27,459 nucleotides of DNA from contig SHXF01000058.1 of the NCBI GenBank assembly GCA_009693435.1, positions 1 through 27,459 on the forward strand, given 5' to 3'. The DNA comes from Betaproteobacteria bacterium (GTDB lineage Bacteria; Pseudomonadota; Gammaproteobacteria; Burkholderiales; SG8-39). Under the pieces are notes generated by a model. The model saw only the letters and a list, made by a program, of their open reading frames with translations, had not been told where the DNA came from and did not search any database. The position numbers and the translations under genes are program-made. Every line of letters starts with the position of its first letter. The stretch's first letter is position 1. Shown here piece after piece: positions 1 to 5,707 of this stretch.

Positions 1-68
1 TGCACCAGAGTCCCCTCGAACAATTCTCCGCTTTCGCTTGTCATCTCGATTCCATCTCGCGTTGTCAT
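1..68 (-). CDS. Putative transposase, N-terminal fragment running off the left edge
   Basis: An ATG at 68 (minus) opens 22 codons beginning MTTRDGIEMTSESGELF and continues past base 1. Its position just inside a repeated IS-like end, preceded by a purine-rich AAGAGAGC, is the only evidence that it is a transposase. No domain can be recognised in 22 residues. The same fragment is present at the right edge. Confidence 0.4.
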   Translation of the reverse strand, partial: MTTRDGIEMTSESGELFEGTLV

Positions 69-145
69 AGCTCTCTTAACGTACCAGCGCTCTAACCGTG
101 GACCAGGTAGTACGGATATTTTTATAATTTTTCACAGGCTCTGAG
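1..145 (-). mobile_element. Left copy of terminal IS end (145-bp inverted repeat)
   Basis: These 145 bases are the exact reverse complement of 27315-27459; the match breaks at base 146. Read on the minus strand, the inner edge begins CTCAGAGCCTGTGAAAAATT, passes an AT-rich stretch, and reaches a ribosome-binding-like AAGAGAGC and an ATG at 68 that opens a reading frame running off the window. This looks like the start of an insertion sequence with its transposase directed outwards. Insertion into an IS3-like gene at about 146 supports a mobile element. The family cannot be assigned from so little sequence, and the exact IS tip and target duplication cannot be fixed because the other end lies outside. 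Confidence 0.75.
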
Positions 146-373
146 GAGTAGATCGGTTTCATCGACCTGCACGGGCATTTTCTGGGCATAGACCGTGGCT
201 CGCGATACCCCTGCCAGAACACATTGCCGGATCAGCGCCACCCCATCGCCTGAGTCGACCCACCCTTGCCGGGTCATGGCAGGCTGATCCCGGACTTTTC
301 TTGAGCCAATCCAGCTCCACCTTGAGCATGCCAATCTCGCTGTAGAGCACCTCCGGCTCCCGGTGCGAGGCAA
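146..373 (-). pseudogene. IS3-family transposase remnant (OrfA end / OrfB start), cut by the terminal IS
   Basis: On the minus strand one frame (about 359-296) reads EVLYSEIGMLKVELDWLKK, the typical coiled C-terminus of IS3-family OrfA. A second frame (about 238-146) reads ALIRQCVLAGVSRATVYAQ followed by VDETDLLL, matching the start of the OrfB integrase subunit. OrfB then stops abruptly where the 145-bp terminal repeat begins, so the left IS inserted into this older IS3 copy. The overlapping two-frame layout is normal for IS3 elements, but both ORFs lack most of their length, so the element is dead. The motif match is from memory of the family; the subgroup is not assigned. Confidence 0.7.
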
Positions 374-377
374 TCGT

Positions 378-398
378 CGATGCCATTGCCGCCTTGAC
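378..398 (+). repeat. 21-bp direct repeat, copy 1
   Basis: The 21 bases CGATGCCATTGCCGCCTTGA plus C recur exactly at 2079-2099 in the same orientation. The two copies bracket a 1.7-kb segment holding the intact fic gene and the Fic relic. They may be the scar of an insertion or recombination event, or a remnant shared by two related sequences. Confidence 0.6.
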
Positions 399-533
399 CT
401 GTGCTCACCCGATATAACCTGTCCTTTTAACTGTCCTTTTATAGTTCAAAATTATTGAAATATTCCTTTTCCGTCATATACATCAGTATCATATAAACTG
501 CCCTTAATCCTCTCCAGAAAAGCGTCCCTGTCA
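399..533 (+). promoter_or_regulatory. AT-rich leader upstream of fic
   Basis: This stretch is markedly AT-rich against its GC-rich surroundings. It contains a short tandem repeat of CTGTCCTTTTA (two copies near 419-441), an imperfect dyad TTCAA-N5-TTGAA near 445-460, and TATAAA/CATATA-type hexamers near 475-500 that could serve as -10 elements. No single promoter can be picked with confidence. The composition suggests the fic gene was acquired with its own regulatory region. Confidence 0.35.
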
Positions 534-1733
534 ATGTCCGACCCCGCCGTTTTTCAGCCCTTGTTCCCGGAGGAACACACGCTCGGCCCGCTGCATGAAC
601 TCGCCTCCGCGCTCATCAAGGAGTGTCATGGTTTGGCCGGGCTGGCCGGCAAACCGGTGAAGCAGGCGCTTCGGTCAAAGCTGCGCGCCATGAACTCTTA
701 CTACACCAACAGGATCGAAGGGCAGCACACGCGGCCGGCAGACATCGAGCGCGCGATACGCAAGGAATTCGATGCCGACGCCGCCCTCGCCGGAAAACAG
801 AGGGTTGCCGTTGCGCACATGGATCTCGAGGAACAATTCGAAAAGCAACTCTCCGGCGTGGCTCCCAAGGCGCTTTTCGACCCCGCTTTGGTTCGCGGTA
901 TTCACCGGGAGTTCTATGGCAAGCTTCCCGGCGAAGACCGCTTTACCGATCAGCATGAGCCGATCATCCCGGGCGAACTTCGAACGCGGGATGTGACGGT
1001 CGGACGCCACGTTGCCCCGCCGTGGCCGGACGTGGCCGGTCTGCTGGAGGCATGGGCTGAACGTTACCGGAAGCTGGCGGGAACCGAGTTAATGCTCATC
1101 GGTGCCGCCTGCTCGCACCACCGGCTTTCCTGGATACACCCGTTCATGGACGGAAACGGCCGGACAGCCCGGCTGCACGCGCATCTGCTGCTCGACTCCA
1201 TGGGATTGACCCAGGGCCTCTGGTCGCCAATGCGGGGATTGGCCCGCACCCGTGATCAGTATTACGCGAAACTCAACAATGCCGATCAACTGCGGCGCAA
1301 TGACTACGACGGACGCGGGCCGCTCTCCCAGGAAGATCTGATCGCATTTGCCGGGTATTTCCTGGAAACCTGCATGGACCAGGCGCGATTCATGCGGAAT
1401 CAATTCGACCTGGGATCGATGAAAGATCGATTGCGCGCGCTGCTCGGCTATTTACAGGACAGGCCCTGGCAAATCGGCAGCGAGAAATCGCTGGTCAAAC
1501 CGGACGCCCTTGAAGCGCTCCACTATGCAGCCATCGCAGGGCCGCTGGAACGTTCGCGTTTCATAGCCATGACAGGTTTGGGAGATCGAACCGGGCGCAG
1601 GGTGCTGGCAAGCCTTCTCGATTACGGCTTGTTATCGGCTGAAACGACACGAGCGCCGGTAAACTTCGCGATACCGCTTTCGTCACTCAGGTTCCTGTTC
1701 CCCAACCTCTGGCCGGAAGTCGAGGCGGACTGA
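534..1733 (+). CDS. fic: Fic family protein (putative AMP-transferase)
   Basis: This 399-residue protein carries the Fic core motif HPFMDGNGRTAR at about residues 202-213. In this family the His acts as general base and the loop positions ATP for transfer of AMP (or a similar group) to a hydroxyl of a target protein. An N-terminal sequence TNRIEG (residues 58-63) fits the [S/T]xxxE[G/N] inhibitory helix, so it is probably a self-inhibited class II Fic protein. The C-terminal 120 residues look like a winged-helix-type domain, as in many Fic proteins of about 370-400 residues. No antitoxin is needed or seen for this class. The start at 534 has no strong ribosome site, but it is the first ATG and leaves the inhibitory helix intact. 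The targets are unknown. Confidence 0.9.
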   Translation: MSDPAVFQPLFPEEHTLGPLHELASALIKECHGLAGLAGKPVKQALRSKLRAMNSYYTNRIEGQHTRPADIERAIRKEFDADAALAGKQRVAVAHMDLEEQFEKQLSGVAPKALFDPALVRGIHREFYGKLPGEDRFTDQHEPIIPGELRTRDVTVGRHVAPPWPDVAGLLEAWAERYRKLAGTELMLIGAACSHHRLSWIHPFMDGNGRTARLHAHLLLDSMGLTQGLWSPMRGLARTRDQYYAKLNNADQLRRNDYDGRGPLSQEDLIAFAGYFLETCMDQARFMRNQFDLGSMKDRLRALLGYLQDRPWQIGSEKSLVKPDALEALHYAAIAGPLERSRFIAMTGLGDRTGRRVLASLLDYGLLSAETTRAPVNFAIPLSSLRFLFPNLWPEVEAD

Positions 1734-1779
1734 CGCGGTATTCATCGGACAATATATTAATGACAGTATATATACTTCT

Positions 1780-1868
1780 CGGTAACGTCCGTCCTGCCTG
1801 GCATTATACGAAATAATTCACTAAATTTTCCACGTTCCCCCGCCCGCCGAGCACCCGCCCCTATTCCG
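1780..1868 (+). repeat. Degenerate third copy of the tctC-flank repeat
   Basis: Aligned by eye to 2752-2912 and 4212-4368: CGGTAACG, then TAATTC followed by a TAAATT/TGAATT block, then GCACCCGCCCCTATTCCGCC (the 4.3-kb copy has GCACCCGCCCCTACTCCGCC). It is the most decayed of the three copies and lies between the intact fic gene and the Fic relic. Confidence 0.5.
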
Positions 1869-2098
1869 CCTATTTGTGTACATCCATCCCTGCATGGATG
1901 GAAACGGCCTGCTCGCGCTTCCTGATGAACCTAATGCTCGCATCGGGCGGTTACGAATGGACCGTGATCCCCGTCGAACAGCGCGGCCAGTACATGGATG
2001 CACTCGAACGCGCGAGTTCATTCGGCGACATCACACCGCTTGCTGGCCTCGTCACCGGCCTGATGGCGGGGCAACCGCCGATGCCATTGCCGCCTTGA
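1868..2098 (+). pseudogene. Second Fic protein, 3' relic with frameshift
   Basis: One frame (from 1876) reads YIHPCMDGNGLLA, a worn Fic motif (compare HPFxxGNGR). About 15 codons later the homology continues in the neighbouring frame (1874 register) as RFLMNLMLASGGYEWTVIP and then EQRGQYMDALERAS, the usual sequence after the Fic motif. A deletion of about two bases near 1910-1922 explains the frame change. The motif Arg is lost and everything upstream of the motif is missing, so this cannot be functional. It is not a copy of the intact fic gene next to it but a member of another Fic subgroup. The frame ends at the 21-bp direct repeat. Confidence 0.75.
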
Positions 2099-2099
2099 C
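2079..2099 (+). repeat. 21-bp direct repeat, copy 2
   Basis: Exact second copy of 378-398. It overlaps the last codons and stop of the Fic relic. Confidence 0.6.
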
Positions 2100-2142
2100 G
2101 GATAGCGCCTAGTAGAGACTATTGTGCCCCGACCCGGGTCTG

Positions 2143-2475
2143 TCAGCCAATGGCGAGTCGCACCGGTTTGCCGATTCGGCCAAGCATGTTGACAAGGGTG
2201 TCGATGGTGAACTTGCTCACCTTCATGTTCACCACATCCGAAACGCGCGGACGGGAGACCATGAGAATCTCTGCCGCTTCCGCCTGCTTCAGATGGTTTT
2301 CGGCAATCCATTGGGACAGTTCGCTCATTAACTGCTTTTTCAGCGCCCTGGTGTCATTGATCTGGCGCCGCGACGCGGCATGCAGCCGATCGGCTTCGGC
2401 CGCGGGGAAACCCAGTTCCCGAAATAGATTTGCGCCGGGCTTCGTCACATGGCGGATTCTGGTATCGATTGTCAT
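2143..2475 (-). CDS. higA: HigA-type antitoxin (XRE helix-turn-helix)
   Basis: This 110-residue protein has the layout of the HigA antitoxin of phage-derived Gp49/HigB systems: an N-terminal FRELGFPAAEADRLHA segment, then an XRE helix-turn-helix with QAEAAEILMVSRPRVSDV and a closing IDTLVNMLGRIG. It would bind its toxin and repress its own operon. The ATG at 2475 is preferred over the one at 2496 because AAGGAAG lies upstream at good spacing and the homology starts with MTIDTRI. The toxin gene that should precede it survives only as a tail (2493-2606), so this antitoxin is probably orphaned. A truncated second copy of its N-terminus lies at 4115-4181. Confidence 0.8.
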   Translation of the reverse strand: MTIDTRIRHVTKPGANLFRELGFPAAEADRLHAASRRQINDTRALKKQLMSELSQWIAENHLKQAEAAEILMVSRPRVSDVVNMKVSKFTIDTLVNMLGRIGKPVRLAIG

Positions 2476-2492
2476 TTCCCCCACTTCCTTTC

Positions 2493-2606
2493 TCATGCCA
2501 CGGCCCGATAGCGTGCTTGCGCAATATCCTTGTCGTGCTTCGTTGTCGCTTCTGTCTTCTTCTGGAAGCGATGCAGGACATACACTGCTTCTATACGAGA
2601 TTCAAG
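2493..2606 (-). pseudogene. HigB-like toxin, C-terminal remnant
   Basis: On the minus strand this reads LESRIEAVYVLHRFQKKTEA and, after a few residues, DIAQARYRAVA before a TGA that overlaps an ATG (ATGA) at the start of the antitoxin region. VYVLHxFQKKT is the hallmark C-terminus of Gp49/HigB (RelE-fold) mRNA-interferase toxins. An in-frame stop occurs just upstream at about 2610, and the N-terminal two thirds of the toxin are missing. Position and overlap fit an original higB-higA operon. Confidence 0.75.
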
Positions 2607-2751
2607 GAAAGGGGAGCATCAGTTGCGCGAGCGTTTCGCGCAGGCAATGCAGGTTGCATTGCGCAAAACGATTCGGTGCGCTTCCCGGTTGACGGGACCG
2701 CCCGGCAAACGCGCGCGCTATTGCGCCGTCGCTTCCCTATGAGGGAGTTGA

Positions 2752-2912
2752 TCCGGAAACCGGCGCCGGAGCGTCACCGGCAGCTATATCAACTATTGGA
2801 TACCCACTGCCCGCTAACGTCCGATATATGGGGAGTTCTACGGAATAATTCTCTGAATTTCCGAATTTCCCAGGCGCATGCGCGTACTCCGCCCTGATGT
2901 TCGCTTCGCTGG
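2752..2912 (+). repeat. tctC-flank repeat, copy A
   Basis: Alignable with 4212-4368. Shared blocks include CCGATATATGGGGAGTTCTA, then CGGAATAATTC versus CGGAGTAATTC, then ACTCCGCCCTGATGTTCGC versus ACTCCGCCCTGATATTCGC. On the minus strand the right end reads EANIRAE, the last residues of the TctC protein at 4344, but here without a stop codon. This is therefore a partial duplicate of a tctC 3' end and its downstream DNA. Bases 2607-2751 to its left show nothing I recognise. Confidence 0.7.
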
Positions 2913-2964
2913 AGGCACTTCGAGCGTTCCAGGAAAACGGATTGCGCGCCGGCTTCTTGCGGTC

Positions 2965-3063
2965 CGGCGGCACTTCGCGCCGCGTCGTTGTCGAAGGACA
3001 AGTAGCGGTAGCCGCGGCGCTCGCCGACGGGGCGAGCCAGCGTAGTCTTGCCGCGTTGCGTCG
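2965..3063 (-). pseudogene. Fragment of an AAA_14-type ATPase (Walker A region)
   Basis: The minus strand reads RGKTTLARPVGERRGYRYLS followed by FDNDAARSAA, resembling the Walker A to strand-2 region of the AAA_14/DUF4143 ATPases (GKTTLARRLG..RGYRYxSFDD). Only about 33 codons are present, with the glycine-rich front of the P-loop missing. It is a shard, not a gene. Confidence 0.5.
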
Positions 3064-3079
3064 TACTGGAATTATTGCG

Positions 3080-3184
3080 GGCCCCCCCGCCGCCGATGGG
3101 CACGCGCGGTCCGCAGGCGTCCACGACAAGTTTTTTGCCGGAGAGGCTGTTGTTGCCTTCGGGGCCGCCCGCTTCGAAGGCGCC
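3080..3184 (-). pseudogene. Fragment resembling S-adenosylmethionine synthetase
   Basis: The minus strand reads GGPEGNNSLSGKKLVVDACG followed by PRVPIGGGG. This resembles the central MetK segment (GGPxxDxGLTGRKIIVDxYG..GGGAxSGKD). It is joined in the same frame to the ATPase fragment at 2965-3063, a chimaera of two unrelated gene pieces. About 34 codons only. Confidence 0.45.
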
Positions 3185-3215
3185 GGCGAATCGGCGATGC
3201 CGGGGCTGCTCGCGC

Positions 3216-3221
3216 TATACT
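3216..3221 (+). promoter_or_regulatory. Putative -10 box of hicBA
   Basis: A consensus-like TATACT lies 25 bases upstream of the hicB start and 11 bases ahead of the GGAGG ribosome site at 3234-3238. No good -35 hexamer is seen at 17 bases, so the call rests on the -10 alone. Confidence 0.35.
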
Positions 3222-3245
3222 TTCGCATCACACGGAGGTCGTCTA

Positions 3246-3437
3246 ATGAAAACGATGAGCTTTACCTATTGGAAGGACGGCAGGTTCTACATCGGCTTTC
3301 TCAATCAGTATCCTGACTACCAGACCCAGGCAACGACAAAAAGCGAATTGACCGAAAACCTCAAAGACCTGCTGAAAGACATTGAATCCCGCGAGGTACC
3401 GTTTATCCGAAAAGTGGAAGAACTGCAGGTCGCGTAG
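3246..3437 (+). CDS. hicB: HicB-type antitoxin (short form)
   Basis: A 63-residue protein with the N-terminal strand-strand-helix pattern of HicB (WKDGRFYIGFLNQYPDY, then a helix with ENLKDLLKDI), i.e. the degenerate RNase-H-like fold that blocks HicA. The C-terminal DNA-binding domain of longer HicB proteins is absent. The start at 3246 is chosen because GGAGG lies seven bases upstream; longer upstream frames lack any homology. The next gene begins directly after the stop codon with no gap. In neutralising the toxin it would form a HicA-HicB complex in the cytoplasm. Confidence 0.8.
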   Translation: MKTMSFTYWKDGRFYIGFLNQYPDYQTQATTKSELTENLKDLLKDIESREVPFIRKVEELQVA

Positions 3438-3617
3438 ATGAAGCGACGCCAATTGATCAAGACACTTGAAAGCATGGATTGCAAACTGGTGCGACATGGC
3501 GGGCGACACGATTGGTACACGAATCCCGTCACAAGGCAGTCTCAACCTGTTCCGAGGCACAACGAGATCAACGAGCAATTAGCCAAGTCCATCATCAAGA
3601 AGCTTGCCGGATCCTGA
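3438..3617 (+). CDS. hicA: HicA-type mRNA interferase toxin
   Basis: A 59-residue protein starting MKRRQLIKTLESMDCKLVRH and continuing GGRHDWYTNP. This is the double-stranded-RNA-binding-like HicA fold with its catalytic His in the GG[ST/R]H loop, followed by VPRHNEINEQLAKSIIKKL, the typical C-terminus (VPRHxEIxxxLxxxIxKxL). HicA cleaves mRNA and halts growth until bound by HicB. The ATG follows the hicB stop codon immediately, so the pair is translationally coupled. The antitoxin-first order is the reverse of the well-known E. coli hicAB but occurs in this short-HicB group. Length is normal and all hallmark positions are present, so the module is probably intact. Confidence 0.85.
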   Translation: MKRRQLIKTLESMDCKLVRHGGRHDWYTNPVTRQSQPVPRHNEINEQLAKSIIKKLAGS

Positions 3618-3734
3618 TCCGAAATTTCTGGGTCGATTGCATGCCGGAAGGCGCCGGCGCCGTTGACGGTGAGCTGTTCGAGCCGCGTAGCCGAGATGCC
3701 CGGCAGGTGAATATCCGGCACACATGAAGTTATT

Positions 3735-3766
3735 CCCGGGATTCCGATCCATTCGAAAATCCCGGG
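3735..3766. terminator. Hairpin downstream of hicBA
   Basis: A perfect 9-bp inverted repeat CCCGGGATT / AATCCCGGG with a 14-base loop. No T tract follows on either strand, so it may be a weak terminator or another stem-loop. The rest of 3618-3798 shows no gene. Confidence 0.35.
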
Positions 3767-3798
3767 CCTGACCCTCAAGCAATTACGGACGGCAAACC

Positions 3799-4047
3799 AT
3801 GACCACGCTGGAGCTGAAATTGAACCTGCCGGACCGGGCGGCGCGCGAGGCGCAAGCGGCGGGGCTGCTCAGGCCGGAGGCGCTCGCGCAGATGCTCAAG
3901 GACGCCATGCGCCGGTGCGCCGGCCAGACCTTGCTCGACGGCGCTGCGCGCGCCACAGCAGCCGGCGGCGTGCCGATGTCGATGAAGGATATTCAGGCCG
4001 AGGTGAACGCCGTTCGCCGCAGCCGCAAGGCCCGCAGCCGCGCATGA
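3799..4047 (+). CDS. Probable antitoxin of a PIN-toxin pair
   Basis: An 82-residue protein (begins MTTLELKLNLPDRAAREAQA) with a short N-terminal strand, Ala/Arg-rich helices and a very basic tail (RRSRKARSRA). No well-known DNA-binding motif stands out. Its identity rests on context: its stop overlaps (ATGA) the start of a PIN-domain toxin remnant at 4044, the usual layout of vapBC-like operons. Since the toxin is broken, it may be a relic antitoxin. Similar small proteins precede PIN toxins in proteobacteria, but I cannot name the family. Confidence 0.55.
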   Translation: MTTLELKLNLPDRAAREAQAAGLLRPEALAQMLKDAMRRCAGQTLLDGAARATAAGGVPMSMKDIQAEVNAVRRSRKARSRA

Positions 4048-4098
4048 GACTGGTACCTGACACCCATGTGCTGGTATCCGCATTTCTCTGGAAAGTCA
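4044..4098 (+). pseudogene. PIN-domain toxin, N-terminal remnant
   Basis: Begins MRLVPDTHVLVSAFLW, the first strand and helix of a PIN nuclease (consensus MRLVLDTNVLVSAFLW, with the first catalytic Asp). Homology stops after about 17 residues, where an unrelated sequence containing a reverse-strand HigA stub begins. The frame runs on without similarity to 4265. Non-functional. Confidence 0.7.
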
Positions 4099-4114
4099 AA
4101 CACAGGCGACTAAT

Positions 4115-4181
4115 CGGTAGGCAAGAAATACCCGATCGCGCCAAGCTTCGTCACGTGGTGGATGCTTGTATCGATCGTCAT
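4115..4181 (-). pseudogene. HigA-type antitoxin, N-terminal remnant
   Basis: On the minus strand the sequence reads MTIDTSIHHVTKLGA, clearly related to MTIDTRIRHVTKPGA of the antitoxin at 2143-2475; the bases just upstream are also similar. Homology ends after about 20 codons at the junction with the PIN remnant. It sits beside copy B of the tctC-flank repeat, as the complete higA sits near copy A, so both were duplicated together. Confidence 0.7.
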
Positions 4182-4211
4182 TTCGCCGACTTTCATTCAG
4201 CAGGAAGTTTG

Positions 4212-4368
4212 TCCAGAATCCGGCGCCTTAGCCGTACCAGTAGTTATATCAATCCTTGGATATAAACCGCCCGGTAACGACCGATATATGGGGAGTTCTA
4301 CGGAGTAATTCCCTGAATTACCGGGTTTCCCCGGCACCCGCCCCTACTCCGCCCTGATATTCGCCTCG
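4212..4368 (+). repeat. tctC-flank repeat, copy B
   Basis: Partner of 2752-2912. It covers the last codons of the intact tctC gene and about 130 bases downstream of it, including CCGATATATGGGGAGTTCTA. Because this copy is attached to the intact gene, it is likely the parent arrangement. Confidence 0.7.
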
Positions 4369-5309
4369 CGGATGATGCGCGCCCAGTGGGCGGTCTCGGA
4401 CTTGATCTGCGCGGCGAATTCCGCAGGGGTGTTGGCCACCGGATAGAGGCCCTGCGCGGCCAGCGCGGCGCGCACCTCGGGCAGGTTGACGATGGCGGCG
4501 ATCTCCGACTGGATGCGCCGCACCAGTTCCGCCGGCGTGCCGGCCGGGGCCATGGCGCCGTACCAGGAGGCCACGTCGAAATCGCGGATGCCGGCTTCCT
4601 CCACCGTGGGCAGGTCCGGCGCGGCCGGCGAGCGCTTCGCCGTGGTCACCGCGAGCGCGCGCAGCTTGCCCGCCCTCACCTGCGGCATCAAGGTCGGCAC
4701 CGAGCCGAACATCAGGGTGATCTGCCCGCCCATCAGGTCCTGCATCGCCTGGGTCGTGCCCTTGTAGGGGACGTGCACGATGTCGATGACGGCGCTGCGC
4801 TTCAACAGTTCGCCCGCCAGGTGCAGGCTGGAGCCGATGCCGGGCGAGCCGTAGGTCACCTTGCCCGGGTTCGCCCTGGCGTGGGCGATGAATTCCTGCA
4901 CCGTTTTCGCCGCCAGCGACGGATGCACGGCGATCATGTTCGGCGCCGTCGCAACGAGCGTCACCGGAACGAAGTCGCGATCCCAGCTGAAGGGCATTTT
5001 CATCAGCGTGGCGTTGATGGTGATGTTGCCCTGCGGCACGAACAGCAGCGTGTAGCCGTCGGAAGCGGCGCGGGCGACCAGCTCGATGCCGATGTTGCCC
5101 GCCGCCCCGGGCCGGTTTTCGACGATCACCGGCTGGGCGCTGCGCGCCTGGAGTTTCTCGGCGACGGTGCGCGCCAGCACATCGATCGGGCCGCCCGGCG
5201 GAAACGGCGCGACGATCCGCACCGGCCGCGCCGGCCACGATTGCGCGAGCGCCGCGCCGCACGCCGCGGCAAGCAGCAGCGCAACCAGCACCCGCAACCA
5301 GCGACTCAC
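4344..5309 (-). CDS. Bug/TctC-family periplasmic solute-binding protein
   Basis: A 321-residue protein with a signal peptide (hydrophobic LVALLLAAACGAALA, likely cleavage before QSWP). The hallmarks of Bug/TctC proteins follow in order: PVRIVAPFPPGGPIDVLAR, ENRPGAAGNIG, DGYTLLFV, YGSPGIGSSLHLAGELL, HVPYKG and WYGAMAPAGTP. These proteins bind carboxylates, including aromatic acids, in the periplasm and deliver them to TctAB membrane partners or act as sensors. No TctA or TctB is encoded here, which is usual for Betaproteobacteria with many orphan Bug genes. It starts with GTG overlapping the upstream RidA-family stop (GTGA), so it is the last gene of the leftward operon. Its ligand is plausibly the substrate of the linked oxygenases. 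Length is typical and no damage is seen. Confidence 0.93.
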   Translation of the reverse strand: MSRWLRVLVALLLAAACGAALAQSWPARPVRIVAPFPPGGPIDVLARTVAEKLQARSAQPVIVENRPGAAGNIGIELVARAASDGYTLLFVPQGNITINATLMKMPFSWDRDFVPVTLVATAPNMIAVHPSLAAKTVQEFIAHARANPGKVTYGSPGIGSSLHLAGELLKRSAVIDIVHVPYKGTTQAMQDLMGGQITLMFGSVPTLMPQVRAGKLRALAVTTAKRSPAAPDLPTVEEAGIRDFDVASWYGAMAPAGTPAELVRRIQSEIAAIVNLPEVRAALAAQGLYPVANTPAEFAAQIKSETAHWARIIREANIRAE

Positions 5310-5707
5310 GAATTCGACGCGTTGCGGATCGCCGTGACGTCGATTTCTATGAGGCAGCCGATGCCGGCGAGGCCCTTGATCTCAATCATGGTGGAGCACG
5401 GCCGGGGCTCGGGAAAGAATTCGTTGCGGGCGCGGCCGAACTCGGGGCGCTTGCCCATGTCGGTGACGTATACGGTCATCTTCACCACGTCCGCGACGCA
5501 GGCGCCTGCGGCCTCGAGCATGATGCGGATCTTCTCCATGCATGCCTTCGCCTGCAGGTACATGTCGCTGCCGCCGGTCGGCTGGCCGTCCGCGCCACGC
5601 GCCGTCATCCCGGAGATGAAGATCTGGTCGCCCACCATCAGGCAATTGGAATAAATGCCGTCCGGCGGCTCGGCCAGGTGCGGCGATACGATTTTTCGGA
5701 TAGTCAT
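5306..5707 (-). CDS. RidA/YjgF family protein
   Basis: A 133-residue protein, full length for the family, with the characteristic YSNCLMVGDQIFISGM near the start, a central helix (AKACMEKIRIMLEAAG), VVKMTVYVTDM and C-terminal IEIDVTAI. RidA proteins form trimers with active sites at the subunit interfaces and hydrolyse reactive enamines/imines; some catabolic members are 2-aminomuconate deaminases. Its start overlaps the oxygenase stop (ATGA) and is preceded by GAAGGAG. Its stop overlaps the tctC start. Tight coupling to a Rieske oxygenase suggests it handles an imine or aminomuconate-like intermediate or a related tautomer, but that is inference. Confidence 0.9.
   Translation of the reverse strand: MTIRKIVSPHLAEPPDGIYSNCLMVGDQIFISGMTARGADGQPTGGSDMYLQAKACMEKIRIMLEAAGACVADVVKMTVYVTDMGKRPEFGRARNEFFPEPRPCSTMIEIKGLAGIGCLIEIDVTAIRNASNS

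Noticed and set aside
3640..3720. Minus-strand peptide CVPDIHLPGISATRLEQLTV looking protein-like
   Set aside because: It has no start, is short and could not be matched to a family with confidence; left as unexplained DNA downstream of hicA.
4386..5654. Plus-strand open frame of 422 codons
   Set aside because: Antisense shadow of tctC and the RidA-family gene, very Arg/His-rich with no domain.
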